Shown here piece after piece: positions 9,186 to 17,262 of a stretch of 64,000 nt of DNA. Source of the DNA: Arthrobacter citreus (GTDB lineage: Bacteria > Bacillota > Bacilli > Bacillales > Bacillaceae_G); NCBI GenBank assembly GCA_013200995.1, contig CP053688.1, positions 1,736,001-1,800,000 of the forward strand. Reading direction: 5' to 3'. The notes under the pieces were generated by a model that was given only the letters and a program-made list of their open reading frames with translations, was not told the origin of the DNA and ran no database searches. Made by a program: the position numbers and the translations under genes. Position 1 is the stretch's first letter. The number at the start of each line of letters is the position of its first letter.

Positions 9186-9227
9186 AAAATAAAAAGCATT
9201 TTCATCTCTAAAAAGATAAAAATGCCT
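9186..9227 (-). terminator. Riboswitch expression-platform terminator
   Basis: Minus strand: GCATTTTTATCT pairs with AGAGATGAAAATGC with small bulges, then TTTTTATTTTTTT. It lies between the cobalamin aptamer and the short frame at 9172, the expected place for transcription-terminating control. Confidence 0.75.
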
Positions 9228-9327
9228 TAAGATCGTTGGAAAACATAAAATAATGACAATACTTTAAATTAAGCTTTCTTTCAAAAAGGCACCTCCCTAT
9301 CTCTCGTAGGTCAAACAGCGTCGTTAG

Positions 9328-9446
9328 AATAGGCAGGTCTCCTGACTTTAGAATTTTCATCTATTACAGTGGCGGGACCGCGTTGGAATTTCACCAATCT
9401 TCCCTTTTAAGTAAATGAATTAATAAGAATTTCATTTACACCTATT
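9328..9446 (-). promoter_or_regulatory. Cobalamin riboswitch aptamer
   Basis: Minus strand shows the conserved core in order: GGTGAAATTCC, GGTCCCGCCACTGT and the B12 box AGTCAGGAGACCTGCC. A closing stem is formed by AATAGG (9446-9441) and CCTATT (9333-9328). The peripheral P6 region is short, so it is a compact variant. An L13-like hairpin and the SD-like GGGAGG at about 9297 follow. Members repress B12 transport or synthesis genes, or B12-independent isozymes, when cobalamin is bound. No such gene follows here. Confidence 0.9.
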
Positions 9447-9467
9447 CCCTACTATTTAGTTTTCATT

Positions 9468-9496
9468 ATTTTGTCATAAAATACAAAAATAGTCAA
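9468..9496 (-). promoter_or_regulatory. Promoter of the riboswitch transcript
   Basis: Minus strand TTGACT (9496-9491), 17-base spacer, CAAAAT (9473-9468). Transcription would begin about 15 bases before the aptamer. Confidence 0.6.
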
Positions 9497-9657
9497 AATA
9501 TTTATTTCTTTTCCAAAAATCATAATATTCATTTATTATATCTTAATAACTTTTACTTAAAACAAAAAGTAACTAATCATAGATTCGGATGTCCTTTTTC
9601 ATACAAAAAAATATACTAAAAATGGTTTAAATACCACATTTTCCCTAACTTTTTTTA

Positions 9658-9666
9658 TGGTATAGT
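9658..9666 (+). promoter_or_regulatory. Possible extended -10 promoter of the lipoprotein gene
   Basis: TGGTATAGT, an extended -10 (TG-N-TATAGT), with no good -35. The rest of 9497-9843 is AT-rich and shows nothing else. Confidence 0.35.
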
Positions 9667-9855
9667 AGGTTAAATTAGAAATTTTTAACAAATATAAAAA
9701 TCTGCAACTAAAAAATAATTACTATTGCAATAGAATGTTTGATGAAAGATTAGGAAATAAAGGAAAGGAATACAAACAAAAATTAAACAATTAACCAAAC
9801 TCTTCACGATCTTTCCAACCCTTAAATTCGACCTACATATGAGGTGATTAATATC

Positions 9856-10782
9856 ATGTTAATTTATCGTCGTTTTTTAAAAAACTTATTTTTAATACTA
9901 CTTGTATGTTTATTCGTTTCTGCATGTTCAAATCCTGACTCAAAAGAAGAATTAAGTAGTATTTCATCAAAATCCTTAAAACAAGATCAGAAGGACTTTG
10001 TAAATAACACTGAGGCTTCGGTCAAAGATCAAAAAAAGCAACCATCCGAACAGCTTGTAGCTAGTAATCGCAAATTAGTAAAAACAGCTGAATTACAGCT
10101 CGAAACCAAGAAATTTGATAAAACCATTTCAGCTCTTGAAAAATCAGTTAGTAGTTCGAGCGGCTATATCGAATCGAATCATATTAGTGGAACATCCATA
10201 ATGGAAAAGTACTCTAGTAACGACTCTGAGCAATCACCATCTAGAACTGCAAATTATACAATAAGGGTTCCATCAACAAATTTAAATGAATTCCTAAATA
10301 ATTTAAATAAGATTGGAAATGTAATTTCAAAAACGATTTCAACTGATGATATATCCAATCAATACTTTGACACAGAAACGCGTATGAAATCATTAAAAAT
10401 TCAAGAAGACCGTTTATTGAATTTATTAAAAAAAGCTGGCTCTTTAAAAGACATTTTAGAAATTGAAAAGCAATTAACTGATGTTAGATACGAAATTGAA
10501 AGTTTAACAACAACTTTAAAAACTTATGATTCAGCTGTAAACTACAGTACAATCAATCTTTTTATTAATGAAGTTTCATCGATTACAGATACAACTCCTC
10601 CAATAACGATTGGAGACCGGATCGGTGTAACATTTAAACAAAATGTTGATGCAATCGTGAGTGGATTTAAAAATACGACAGTTTTCTTGATTGGTAATTC
10701 TCTTATGATTATTATTTGGTTTGCGATCATTGCAGTTGGTTATTTTATAACGCGTAAAGCCATTAAAAAATATCAAGCATAA
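9856..10782 (+). CDS. DUF4349 domain lipoprotein with C-terminal membrane helix
   Basis: 308 residues. The N-terminus is a lipoprotein signal (basic start, hydrophobic stretch LFLILLVCLFVSAC, with Cys in the lipobox VSAC). A low-complexity Ser/Lys linker follows, then the DUF4349 domain from RKLVKTAELQLE to about residue 240, including YTIRVPSTNLNEFLNNL and a coiled-coil stretch, and a last hydrophobic helix (about 276-298, NSLMIIIWFAIIAVGYF). The domain is therefore extracytoplasmic. An in-frame GTG at 9844 lies within the SD GAGGTGAT, so ATG 9856 is the start. Function of DUF4349 proteins is not known. Single-gene unit. Confidence 0.82.
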   Translation: MLIYRRFLKNLFLILLVCLFVSACSNPDSKEELSSISSKSLKQDQKDFVNNTEASVKDQKKQPSEQLVASNRKLVKTAELQLETKKFDKTISALEKSVSSSSGYIESNHISGTSIMEKYSSNDSEQSPSRTANYTIRVPSTNLNEFLNNLNKIGNVISKTISTDDISNQYFDTETRMKSLKIQEDRLLNLLKKAGSLKDILEIEKQLTDVRYEIESLTTTLKTYDSAVNYSTINLFINEVSSITDTTPPITIGDRIGVTFKQNVDAIVSGFKNTTVFLIGNSLMIIIWFAIIAVGYFITRKAIKKYQA

Positions 10783-10933
10783 AACATACCTAAATAGTTT
10801 TAAGATAGCATTCTTAAGAATAGAATTTAGTTAGATAGAATAAACCGTTTACCCTTTCTCAATATAAGTATCTATTTTACTAATCATTTTCATAGTTAGT
10901 TTAAAAAACAACTTATAGAAGGAGATCTATTAT

Positions 10934-11188
10934 ATGAGTCATTTCTTATTAAGTAGACTAGGTAATTGGAAAATACAAATTCATTGCCACGCTGGTATTC
11001 GAACTGTAGGAAATGAGAGAGAAGTTCTTGTACTTGATGAAGAACATGAAAAAATTGCTCATTTTTCAATTGATTCAAAAGGAGCCTTTTTAATCCTTCA
11101 AATCCCTTGGGGTGGCTATGTGAAAATTAAAGAGGGCTATCAAACAATTGTTGTACATATTCCATATGAAGAAGTTGCGGAAGAATAA
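10934..11188 (+). CDS. Conserved-looking hypothetical protein, 84 residues
   Basis: Begins MSHFLLSRLGNWKIQIHCHA and ends with an acidic tail (EEVAEE). Alternating beta pattern (EVLVLDEEHEKIAHFSI, GAFLILQIPWGGYVKIKEG) suggests a small beta-sheet protein without membrane segments. The start ATG is preceded by AGAAGGAG, an ideal SD, and a strong terminator follows, so the gene is probably real. I do not recognise the family. Confidence 0.7.
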   Translation: MSHFLLSRLGNWKIQIHCHAGIRTVGNEREVLVLDEEHEKIAHFSIDSKGAFLILQIPWGGYVKIKEGYQTIVVHIPYEEVAEE

Positions 11189-11214
11189 TTGTCATTATTA
11201 TTGATTTAATAACT

Positions 11215-11254
11215 TGAAAAAAAGAGTGTGCCTTTTTGGCACACTCTTTTTTTA
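11215..11254. terminator. Bidirectional terminator
   Basis: GAGTGTGCC (11224-11232), five-base loop, GGCACACTC (11238-11246), T-runs on both strands. It serves the 84-residue gene and the convergent GTPase. Confidence 0.92.
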
Positions 11255-13987
11255 TTTACGTAATGTTAAAAACTCTAATTGTCTTAAACGCACTGTGAAG
11301 AATGTAATCGGATCAAAGTAAATACTTGGATTTGATTTCATGTCATCTAAAGTACGGTTATAGTTAGAAATTGCTAATCTTATTTCATCAACTAGCTCAT
11401 GAATTTGCTCAAATGGAGCATTTAAGAACATAGCTAAATCTCTTGGTAAAGTCTTTTCAAACATTTCAAATTGTAGGAAAAACTTAGTTGATAGATCAGA
11501 TGTAACATCATCGTAGTTTACATTATCAACATATTTTTGGTATTGAGCAACAAGCTTCGATTTATTTTGAGGTAATAAACCTAATAAGATTCCTGAGCTC
11601 TTTAAAATAAATTGAGATGGTGATGCGTTTAATAATATATTCATCTCATCTAATTGAGTCATACTAGTCATTCGATCAGCATCACGACGCCAGTCATCTA
11701 ATACTTTAAAGTCACACTCAAGGCTTAAATATTCATTTCCAATATACTCATTTAAAGAATTACTCATTTCTGCTAAATAGCTTTGAGTACCTTCTAGTAA
11801 TACACCAGATTCTTTAATCCAATTTTGAAGTGCTTCATTTAATTTTGGTAAAGTAGTCGCTCTGACATACTCACCAATTCGATGATTCATCTCTTCATTT
11901 ACAGTTTCAAGAATAGTACTGAAATCACTATCTTCTTTAATTAATTCTTTACATTCCTTTAACAGGCCAGGAACACTTAATTTTAGATCATATTTTAATT
12001 CGTCTTTTAGTTCACGATATGAGTTTTTAATTGTATTTAAATGTTCCATTTCTTTATCTTTTAAAGAATGTAATAAACCGTTTAACTTTTCATCAAGAAC
12101 TTCATTCCATTCTACATTTGCACGTAACTCGTCTTCTTTCTCAACTCGTTTTTCAAGTAGGAAATTGATTAGTTTTCGAATTGCTAAAAGTAATTTCTCA
12201 GTTTGCTTTGAATTAGCCTCAGTTGATAGTACATTCTTCTCAATAAATAGTTCTAAGTCTTTAAACTGATCTTGATTACTATAAATAGATGAGTATGGTA
12301 ATACTTTAGCACCAGGGAAGTCTACCGTAATTTTTGCTTGTATTTCATTACGAACTCGTTCAATCTCTTCTTTACTATAAATCGAATCCATTTTATTTAA
12401 AATAAAGTGAATCGGAAGTGTTGGTAATTCTTTTTGAATAGTAATTAGTAATGAACGTTCATTCTCTGTATAAGGTGCAGTAGCATTTAGTACAAATACA
12501 AGTCGATCTGCTAATTTAACAGATTGTAATAGTGCTTTTGTATTTATTGTGTCTCCATCAATTCCAGGAGTGTCAATTATTGAAAGGTTATGTTTTTCTA
12601 AAAATGAATTTGGCAATTTATAGTAAACTAGTTCATCACCTTTTAACAGATTATTTTCAACTGTTGTTAAATCATAAAAATCAGAGTATTCAGCAAGCTG
12701 TGTATTTCCTTCGTTCGAGAATACGATTATTTCTGATTCATTATTTTGCTCAAATAATACAGGCATAGTCGTAGAAGATCCCATCATCTTCTCACCTAAA
12801 AGTGAGTTAACAAATGAAGATTTTCCGTTTCCAGCTGTTCCTGCTATTAGCATAGTTGTATTTTCAAATTGAGTTAATTTGTTTGTCCACCATTCAAAGC
12901 TGTCGCCAACTTCAATTTCATTAATTACAGACCATTGTAGAATGTTTTCAAATAATTCTTTTCCAATTTCAAAGCAATCAGGCGTTTGCATAAGTTGTTC
13001 AAATGCTCTCTCTGCATCAACAACTATTTGCTGATCGATACGACCTGGGAATATACGATCCCATGCTAAAGTTGCAGTTGTTGCTAAAACCGCACCTTTC
13101 AAATCAGTAATGCGCAACCAATTTGTTAAGAAACTTGGCATCATCTCTTCAAGCTGAGCAGCAAAATATTCACCTTCAACTAATGCCTCGTAAGTCATAG
13201 TATAAATTAATGGCAAACGATTCCATTTAACCCCTGTTTCAACGTTGATTTGGAATAACATATCGTTAAATGTTTGTAACCAATTTACATAAACTGGTTG
13301 TTCACGATAACTGTTCCATAATGCTTCTACCATTAATTCAAAATGCTCTAGATTTACTTTACTTAATGAAAGTAACGTTTGAACGAAATAACTTGGTGCC
13401 ATTTCTCTTGTTACACCATTAATGATATATTCCTTCAAAATGATAAACCATTTTAAATCTTCTGTTCGAATTGATTCGTCTGAAGCTAATGCTACAGCAC
13501 TGTTCCAATCGTGGTTTTTCTCATAAAAATTACGTGCAATTTTTGTTACATTAGGATAATCAGGATTATATTTCACTGCTTCTTTAATAATACGATCTGC
13601 TTCCTCATATTTCGCAACATCAATATAAAGTGAAAATAATTGTAGGTAGATCTCAGATGTTAGAGTTCTACTTTCTGTTTTAACTTCTTTATAAAGTTTC
13701 TCTGCTGTTTCATAAGAACCAATCTCATAATAAGAATCAGCTATATTTTTCTTTGCCCAATCACTTAACTGGTTTCCAACCTTTTCCCATTTAAAAACTG
13801 CAGATTCAAAATCCTTATTTTCAAAATAAACTTCACCTTGTGCAAATCGGATTGAAGAAAGATCCATCTCTTCATCTTGCTCTCTGTAAAGGTCTGCTAA
13901 AACCGCAATCGGATGATTTTCATTATGATTTTCATTTAAATATGATTTATAAAATTCTTTTTTAATAAATTGTTGTTTTACTGTCAT
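11252..13987 (-). CDS. Large dynamin-like GTPase with N-terminal TPR-type helical repeats
   Basis: 911 residues. Residues about 40-175 form TPR-like helix pairs (AQGEVYFENKDFESAVFKWE, ADSYYEIGSYETAEKLYKEV, KYEEADRIIKEAVKYNPDYP). The GTPase domain follows: G1 GTAGNGKSS at 383-391, a Ser/Thr-rich switch I (GSSTTMPV, 403-410), G3 DTPG at 472-475 and G4 NKMD at 531-534. The rest (about 600-911) is helical with coiled coil (EKRVEKEDELRANVEW) and one hydrophobic patch (SGILLGLL), as in bacterial dynamin-like proteins that act on membranes. Start is the ATG at 13987 after AGGTGAT. Monocistronic. The TPR-GTPase fusion is not a standard DynA layout; target and role are unknown. Confidence 0.8.
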   Translation of the reverse strand: MTVKQQFIKKEFYKSYLNENHNENHPIAVLADLYREQDEEMDLSSIRFAQGEVYFENKDFESAVFKWEKVGNQLSDWAKKNIADSYYEIGSYETAEKLYKEVKTESRTLTSEIYLQLFSLYIDVAKYEEADRIIKEAVKYNPDYPNVTKIARNFYEKNHDWNSAVALASDESIRTEDLKWFIILKEYIINGVTREMAPSYFVQTLLSLSKVNLEHFELMVEALWNSYREQPVYVNWLQTFNDMLFQINVETGVKWNRLPLIYTMTYEALVEGEYFAAQLEEMMPSFLTNWLRITDLKGAVLATTATLAWDRIFPGRIDQQIVVDAERAFEQLMQTPDCFEIGKELFENILQWSVINEIEVGDSFEWWTNKLTQFENTTMLIAGTAGNGKSSFVNSLLGEKMMGSSTTMPVLFEQNNESEIIVFSNEGNTQLAEYSDFYDLTTVENNLLKGDELVYYKLPNSFLEKHNLSIIDTPGIDGDTINTKALLQSVKLADRLVFVLNATAPYTENERSLLITIQKELPTLPIHFILNKMDSIYSKEEIERVRNEIQAKITVDFPGAKVLPYSSIYSNQDQFKDLELFIEKNVLSTEANSKQTEKLLLAIRKLINFLLEKRVEKEDELRANVEWNEVLDEKLNGLLHSLKDKEMEHLNTIKNSYRELKDELKYDLKLSVPGLLKECKELIKEDSDFSTILETVNEEMNHRIGEYVRATTLPKLNEALQNWIKESGVLLEGTQSYLAEMSNSLNEYIGNEYLSLECDFKVLDDWRRDADRMTSMTQLDEMNILLNASPSQFILKSSGILLGLLPQNKSKLVAQYQKYVDNVNYDDVTSDLSTKFFLQFEMFEKTLPRDLAMFLNAPFEQIHELVDEIRLAISNYNRTLDDMKSNPSIYFDPITFFTVRLRQLEFLTLRK

Positions 13988-14179
13988 TTCATCACCTACT
14001 ATGTATAATTAAATCTAAAAATAAGCCAAAGGAATGTGTTAATTTAATACAGCATTATTATTCTACCAAATTAGAGTAACACAAATTGTGACAATTAGAT
14101 GTCATTTTCTATAGAATTTTGTTATATTTGTTACGTTACAAACAAAACATAGGAAAAATAATAACTATTTGGAGGCATT

Positions 14180-14644
14180 ATGCTTACTTACGAAGAAAAA
14201 ATTAAAATCATCGAATCATTTCCAGAATTAACTCAAAAACCTGTTTCACTTGGGCGTACAAACTACCAATTTGAAGAAAGTTTAAAAGAAAAAAAGAACG
14301 TTGTTTTTCATTTACATCCTAATGGTAATGGATTTGTATATGCTGAAGGAATTAAAGGATATAAAACAAATGACAAAGGCATGGTAAATATAAGAGACTT
14401 TTCTGAAAACGAACTTCGTACAATTTTATCGAAGTCGATTGAAAGCCTTTCTGTTGAACCAATTTTTGATGAATACGAAGAAGAAGTCGAAGAAATTTGG
14501 ATAAATGAAAATGGACAAACCCTTAAATTAGTCTCAGAAATGGACATGTGGAATGTATATGCAGGAGAAAATCTTGACGGTACCTTCAACAGTTACGGTG
14601 AAGCTTGTGAATATTTAGACGAAGAAGGTTTTCAAATAAAATAG
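14180..14644 (+). CDS. Hypothetical acidic cytosolic protein, 154 residues
   Basis: No family recognised. Soluble, acidic, with strand-rich centre (NVVFHLHPNGNGFVYAEG), an acidic run EYEEEVEEI near residue 98 and a C-terminal GEACEYLDEEGF. SD TTGGAGG lies at the right distance and a strong terminator follows. It is divergent from the GTPase gene with a 192-base AT-rich gap, so shared control is possible. Confidence 0.65.
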   Translation: MLTYEEKIKIIESFPELTQKPVSLGRTNYQFEESLKEKKNVVFHLHPNGNGFVYAEGIKGYKTNDKGMVNIRDFSENELRTILSKSIESLSVEPIFDEYEEEVEEIWINENGQTLKLVSEMDMWNVYAGENLDGTFNSYGEACEYLDEEGFQIK

Positions 14645-14655
14645 TACAAAATTAA

Positions 14656-14687
14656 AAAGAGCTTGGGAATTCCAAAGCTCTTTTTTT
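14656..14687 (+). terminator. Intrinsic terminator
   Basis: GAGCTT(T/G)GGAAT-type self-complementary stem (14659-14680) followed by seven T. Usable by the small minus-strand gene at 14696 as well. Confidence 0.85.
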
Positions 14688-14695
14688 AGCCATTT

Positions 14696-14839
14696 TTAGT
14701 GTAGTTCTGTTTGAGATTTGCTTCCTTTTTTAGAACGATACTCGTTCCCTTTTGTGTTATCTCCACTCGCTGGTGCTTGGCCATGAAGTTCAGGTGCATT
14801 TTGATTTTTGCTACCTTTGCTACCATTTTTGCTTGTCAT
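14696..14839 (-). CDS. Small Ser/Lys/Asn-rich protein, 47 residues (spore-protein-like)
   Basis: Too short for ordinary gene calling. Starts MTSKNGSKGSKNQNAPELHG and ends KKGSKSQTELH; start ATG 14839 is eight bases after AGGAGG (an adjacent ATG at 14842 is too close). Composition (Lys, Ser, Asn, Gly, Gln; almost no hydrophobic residues) is that of minor small acid-soluble spore proteins, but I cannot match it to a named Ssp. The strong SD and a convergent terminator support a real gene. Confidence 0.6.
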   Translation of the reverse strand: MTSKNGSKGSKNQNAPELHGQAPASGDNTKGNEYRSKKGSKSQTELH

Positions 14840-14941
14840 CATTCTTCCTCCTAATACTATTTATCATAAATAGATTCCCATATTAAATAAGAGATTATTC
14901 AAGGAATTTAAGCACATAATAACAAAAAAGGAGGGTTAAAC

Positions 14942-15076
14942 ATGGCAAAAGGGCATACAAACAAAGGACCACAGAAAAGTTCTGTCGATCAATTTGGACA
15001 TTCAGAAGAATCTGCATACTCAAAGAGCAAAAAAATGGAAGAATTTCATAAGAAAAATACCGAAAAAGAAAATTAA
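14942..15076 (+). CDS. Small charged protein, 44 residues
   Basis: Begins MAKGHTNKGPQKSSVDQFGH and ends KKNTEKEN. ATG 14942 follows AGGAGGG. Highly hydrophilic, no membrane segment, similar in style to minor spore or stress-induced small proteins; no family assigned. It is divergent from the 47-residue gene at 14696-14839, with about 100 bases between them. Confidence 0.6.
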   Translation: MAKGHTNKGPQKSSVDQFGHSEESAYSKSKKMEEFHKKNTEKEN

Positions 15077-15157
15077 CTTGAACACTTATTTGACTTGCTT
15101 ATTTTCCTTCAACAAGTCATTATATAGGTAAGATGAAATTGGAGGAAAACTAAATTT

Positions 15158-15349
15158 ATGAGCGAAAATAATGAAGTGAAAAATGAACCGAAAAAAGTAA
15201 GTCTTCAAGACTTAATGAGACAAAAATTAGCAAATAAAAAACAGCAAAATTCTAACTCTAATATGGGTTTAAATGCTGTTAAGGATACTACTAAAAAGAA
15301 TCAAATTGCAAAAAAACCTAACAATCAACGTAAACGTATGGGTGTTTAA
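15158..15349 (+). CDS. Small basic protein, 63 residues
   Basis: Starts MSENNEVKNEPKKVSLQDLM, with one predicted helix (VSLQDLMRQKLANKK) and then an unstructured Asn/Lys-rich tail ending QRKRMGV. SD TTGGAGG lies about 11 bases before the ATG and a terminator starts within 10 bases of the stop. Likely binds nucleic acid or is a minor spore protein, judging only from composition. Family not recognised. Confidence 0.6.
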   Translation: MSENNEVKNEPKKVSLQDLMRQKLANKKQQNSNSNMGLNAVKDTTKKNQIAKKPNNQRKRMGV

Positions 15350-15356
15350 AAAAAAA

Positions 15357-15392
15357 ATGAGGATGTCCTATTTTTAGGGCATCCTCATTTTA
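15357..15392 (+). terminator. Intrinsic terminator
   Basis: ATGAGGATGtCCTA pairs with TAGGgCATCCTCAT (one G-U) over a short T-rich loop. Confidence 0.85.
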
Positions 15393-15444
15393 TATAGTTA
15401 TAATGTTGATTTAATGAAAAAATGCGAAGTGCAAGAAGTTATTC

Positions 15445-15549
15445 GTGCAAATAAAAATAGAGAATCCGCAAATAAAATTGGTAAGACTGCAATTAAAATG
15501 ACCAAATCTGCAATCAAATTTAGTAAAACTGCAATTAAATTACCTGTAT
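15445..15549 (+). repeat. Five degenerate units at exact 21-bp spacing (locus A)
   Basis: GCA(A) cores at 15447, 15468, 15489, 15510 and 15531, each 21 bases apart; unit consensus about YTGCAAWTAAA followed by ten variable AT-rich bases. Lies after the terminator of the 63-residue gene and before the 3' end of the convergent GNAT gene. In one frame it reads as heptads (ANKIGKT, AIKMTKS, AIKFSKT), the head of a 48-codon frame 15414-15560 that lacks an SD; I regard it as non-coding. The same spacing recurs at 26119-26224 and 55269-55386. Confidence 0.8.
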
Positions 15550-15797
15550 CCCCACTTTGATAGGATATTACCCATACCGGTTACCGGTATCCTGCCTTAT
15601 TATTTGTTCAAAATTAGATTACAATAAGAGAAAATGAATAATTTTGTTCAAACTCTTTCCAATCAGACTAAAAAAGTGAAGAAAACTACGAAATTTTATA
15701 AATTGGATTTATAAAATCAGCTCTAATAGGAATCCGCCACCAAAATACCTCTTTTTGCTTCTACTCAGACTGAGATCAACAATTTTTCTCAATTTAA

Positions 15798-15846
15798 AAA
15801 GGGCTGCCCAAGTATGAGTTGCACTAACCTTTAGGACGCCCCCTTC
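15798..15846 (-). terminator. Probable terminator of the GNAT gene
   Basis: Minus strand GGGCGTCC pairs with GGGCAGCCC with one bulge across a 20-base loop, then TTTTT. A short palindrome (ATACCGG-TTA-CCGGTAT, about 15574-15590) lies further downstream. Confidence 0.55.
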
Positions 15847-15860
15847 TATTTTGCAAAACT

Positions 15861-16436
15861 TCAAATGTCTTCTAAAAGGTTTTGATTTGTTTTATTTTCA
15901 CCAAATGTAAGTACTTCTTCTACAGGTTGATAAGCTTCCCCATAAAAATGTGTATCCCTATATGTATGAATCATATTATAAGTTTTTTTCATCGCTTTAA
16001 AAATCATTTCTTCACTCTCATTATTTGGCGACCAGTACAAAATTTCCATCGAATTTATTTCTTGAGTAGCAAGTGAACGTCTATTGTAGCCAATTGATTG
16101 GGCATGCTCAAACCCTTCTCTTTTATAAAAACGAAGCCTTTTTTCTGTATCCGTATCTTCATAATTTACAGGTTCAACTTCTAAAATAATTGGTTTTCCC
16201 TTCTTTTTAAGCATATTAAGCAGTTTATTACCAAGTCCTTGACCGCGCGCATCTTTAGAAACAAATAAGTAATCTATAAATACAAAGTCTTCCAGTTCAA
16301 CATACATCAACACATGATGAGGTCCTTCTTCTTTATGATAAATATTTGAACGCTCTTTTAATAATGTTTCCATGTGCTCTTTTGATTTCATTTCTTCAAC
16401 AGGAAAATACTGATTCAGTTTTTCATACCAATGCAT
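15861..16436 (-). CDS. GNAT family N-acetyltransferase
   Basis: 191 residues. The acetyl-CoA-binding motif A is visible as FVSKDARGQGLGNKLL, preceded by the strand DYLF, then ILEVEPVN and the motif-B stretch RLRFYKREGFEHA. Substrate unknown. An in-frame ATG lies at 16499, but AAAGGAG stands seven bases before the ATG at 16436 (MHWYEKLNQYFP), which I take as start. Monocistronic. Confidence 0.8.
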   Translation of the reverse strand: MHWYEKLNQYFPVEEMKSKEHMETLLKERSNIYHKEEGPHHVLMYVELEDFVFIDYLFVSKDARGQGLGNKLLNMLKKKGKPIILEVEPVNYEDTDTEKRLRFYKREGFEHAQSIGYNRRSLATQEINSMEILYWSPNNESEEMIFKAMKKTYNMIHTYRDTHFYGEAYQPVEEVLTFGENKTNQNLLEDI

Positions 16437-16834
16437 CCAAAATCTCCTTTTCATATATGCTGTTTTAAAGGAAGTATTTGAAGTATTTAACATTTTCATG
16501 CAAGTAAAGTATTAATTATTAAAAAGATCATGTAAAAACTTTCCACTACTTCAAAATGATCTTTTCCCCTTTCTTGAGTGACTACCTGTAAACAATTTAA
16601 TAACCCCTTAAATTCAATAATTGGAAAACCCAAACGAGTATGTGTTACCAGTTTTGAATAGTTTTACACTATTTCATCCTTACTAGTTTTTTTGCTTTTC
16701 TAACAATCCTTCAAAAAATTCAATTTTTCTATCTACCCTTCATAATTATTAAGCAACAGATTAATTTATTTAATACTTAAATTAACTTATTGAATTAAAT
16801 TATAAAAAAAAATAAATATTTTTAAAGTTTTTGT
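16437..16834. other. Gene-free AT-rich stretch
   Basis: About 400 bases between the GNAT start and the DUF2089 operon promoter. No convincing small gene, hairpin terminator or repeat was seen apart from A- and T-tracts. Confidence 0.5.
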
Positions 16835-16862
16835 TTGAAAATTTAAATATATGGTGTATTAT
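16835..16862 (+). promoter_or_regulatory. Promoter of the DUF2089 operon
   Basis: TTGAAA (16835-16840), 16-base spacer, TATTAT (16857-16862), ending 28 bases before the ATG. Confidence 0.55.
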
Positions 16863-16890
16863 ATGATTAAATAAAAGAAAGGAGAATTGT

Positions 16891-17262
16891 ATGGCGTATC
16901 CTTTACTTACAAATTGTCCTGTTTGCCAGAAGACGCTTAAAATTACTAAGCTACAGTGTAACCATTGCCACACAACGGTTGAAAATGAATTTGAAGTTTC
17001 GAAACTAGCGGCTCTTGGCCAGGAACAGCTTCATTTTATTGAGATTTTTCTTAAATGCAGAGGTAATATCAAAGAGGTCGAAAAGGAGCTAGGAATTTCC
17101 TATCCGACTGTGAGAGGAAAATTAGATGAAATTATCTCAGCTCTAGGCTACTCCTCTCAAAAGAAACCAGAAGTAGATAAAACAAAAATTGTAACATTAT
17201 TAGAAAAAGGCGAAATTACGGCGGAGAAGGCCATTCAATTATTAAAAGAGGGGGAATTATAA
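16891..17262 (+). CDS. DUF2089 family protein (zinc ribbon + HTH-like)
   Basis: 123 residues. Two CxxC pairs form a zinc ribbon at the N-terminus (NCPVCQ and LQCNHCHT), followed by the conserved DUF2089 helix-turn-helix-like block FLKCRGNIKEVEKELGISYPTVRGKLDE (given here as its key parts FLKCRGNIKEVEKELG and SYPTVRGKL). The tail ITAEKAIQLLKEG is SHOCT-like and recurs at the start of the next protein. Probably a DNA-binding regulator of its operon. First of three genes; it overlaps the next by one base (TAATG). SD AAAGGAG. Confidence 0.85.
   Translation: MAYPLLTNCPVCQKTLKITKLQCNHCHTTVENEFEVSKLAALGQEQLHFIEIFLKCRGNIKEVEKELGISYPTVRGKLDEIISALGYSSQKKPEVDKTKIVTLLEKGEITAEKAIQLLKEGEL

Noticed and set aside
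12532..12768. Plus-strand frame inside the GTPase gene
   Set aside because: Shadow of the large minus-strand gene with no SD or family similarity.
15445..15549. CRISPR array interpretation of the 21-bp arrays
   Set aside because: Units are degenerate and contiguous, there are no unique spacers of fixed length between constant repeats, and no cas genes occur in the window.
15414..15560. 48-codon frame with heptad repeats (AIKMTKS-like) over repeat locus A
   Set aside because: No SD, tiny, and the heptads follow from a 21-base unit; the same logic applies at the other loci.
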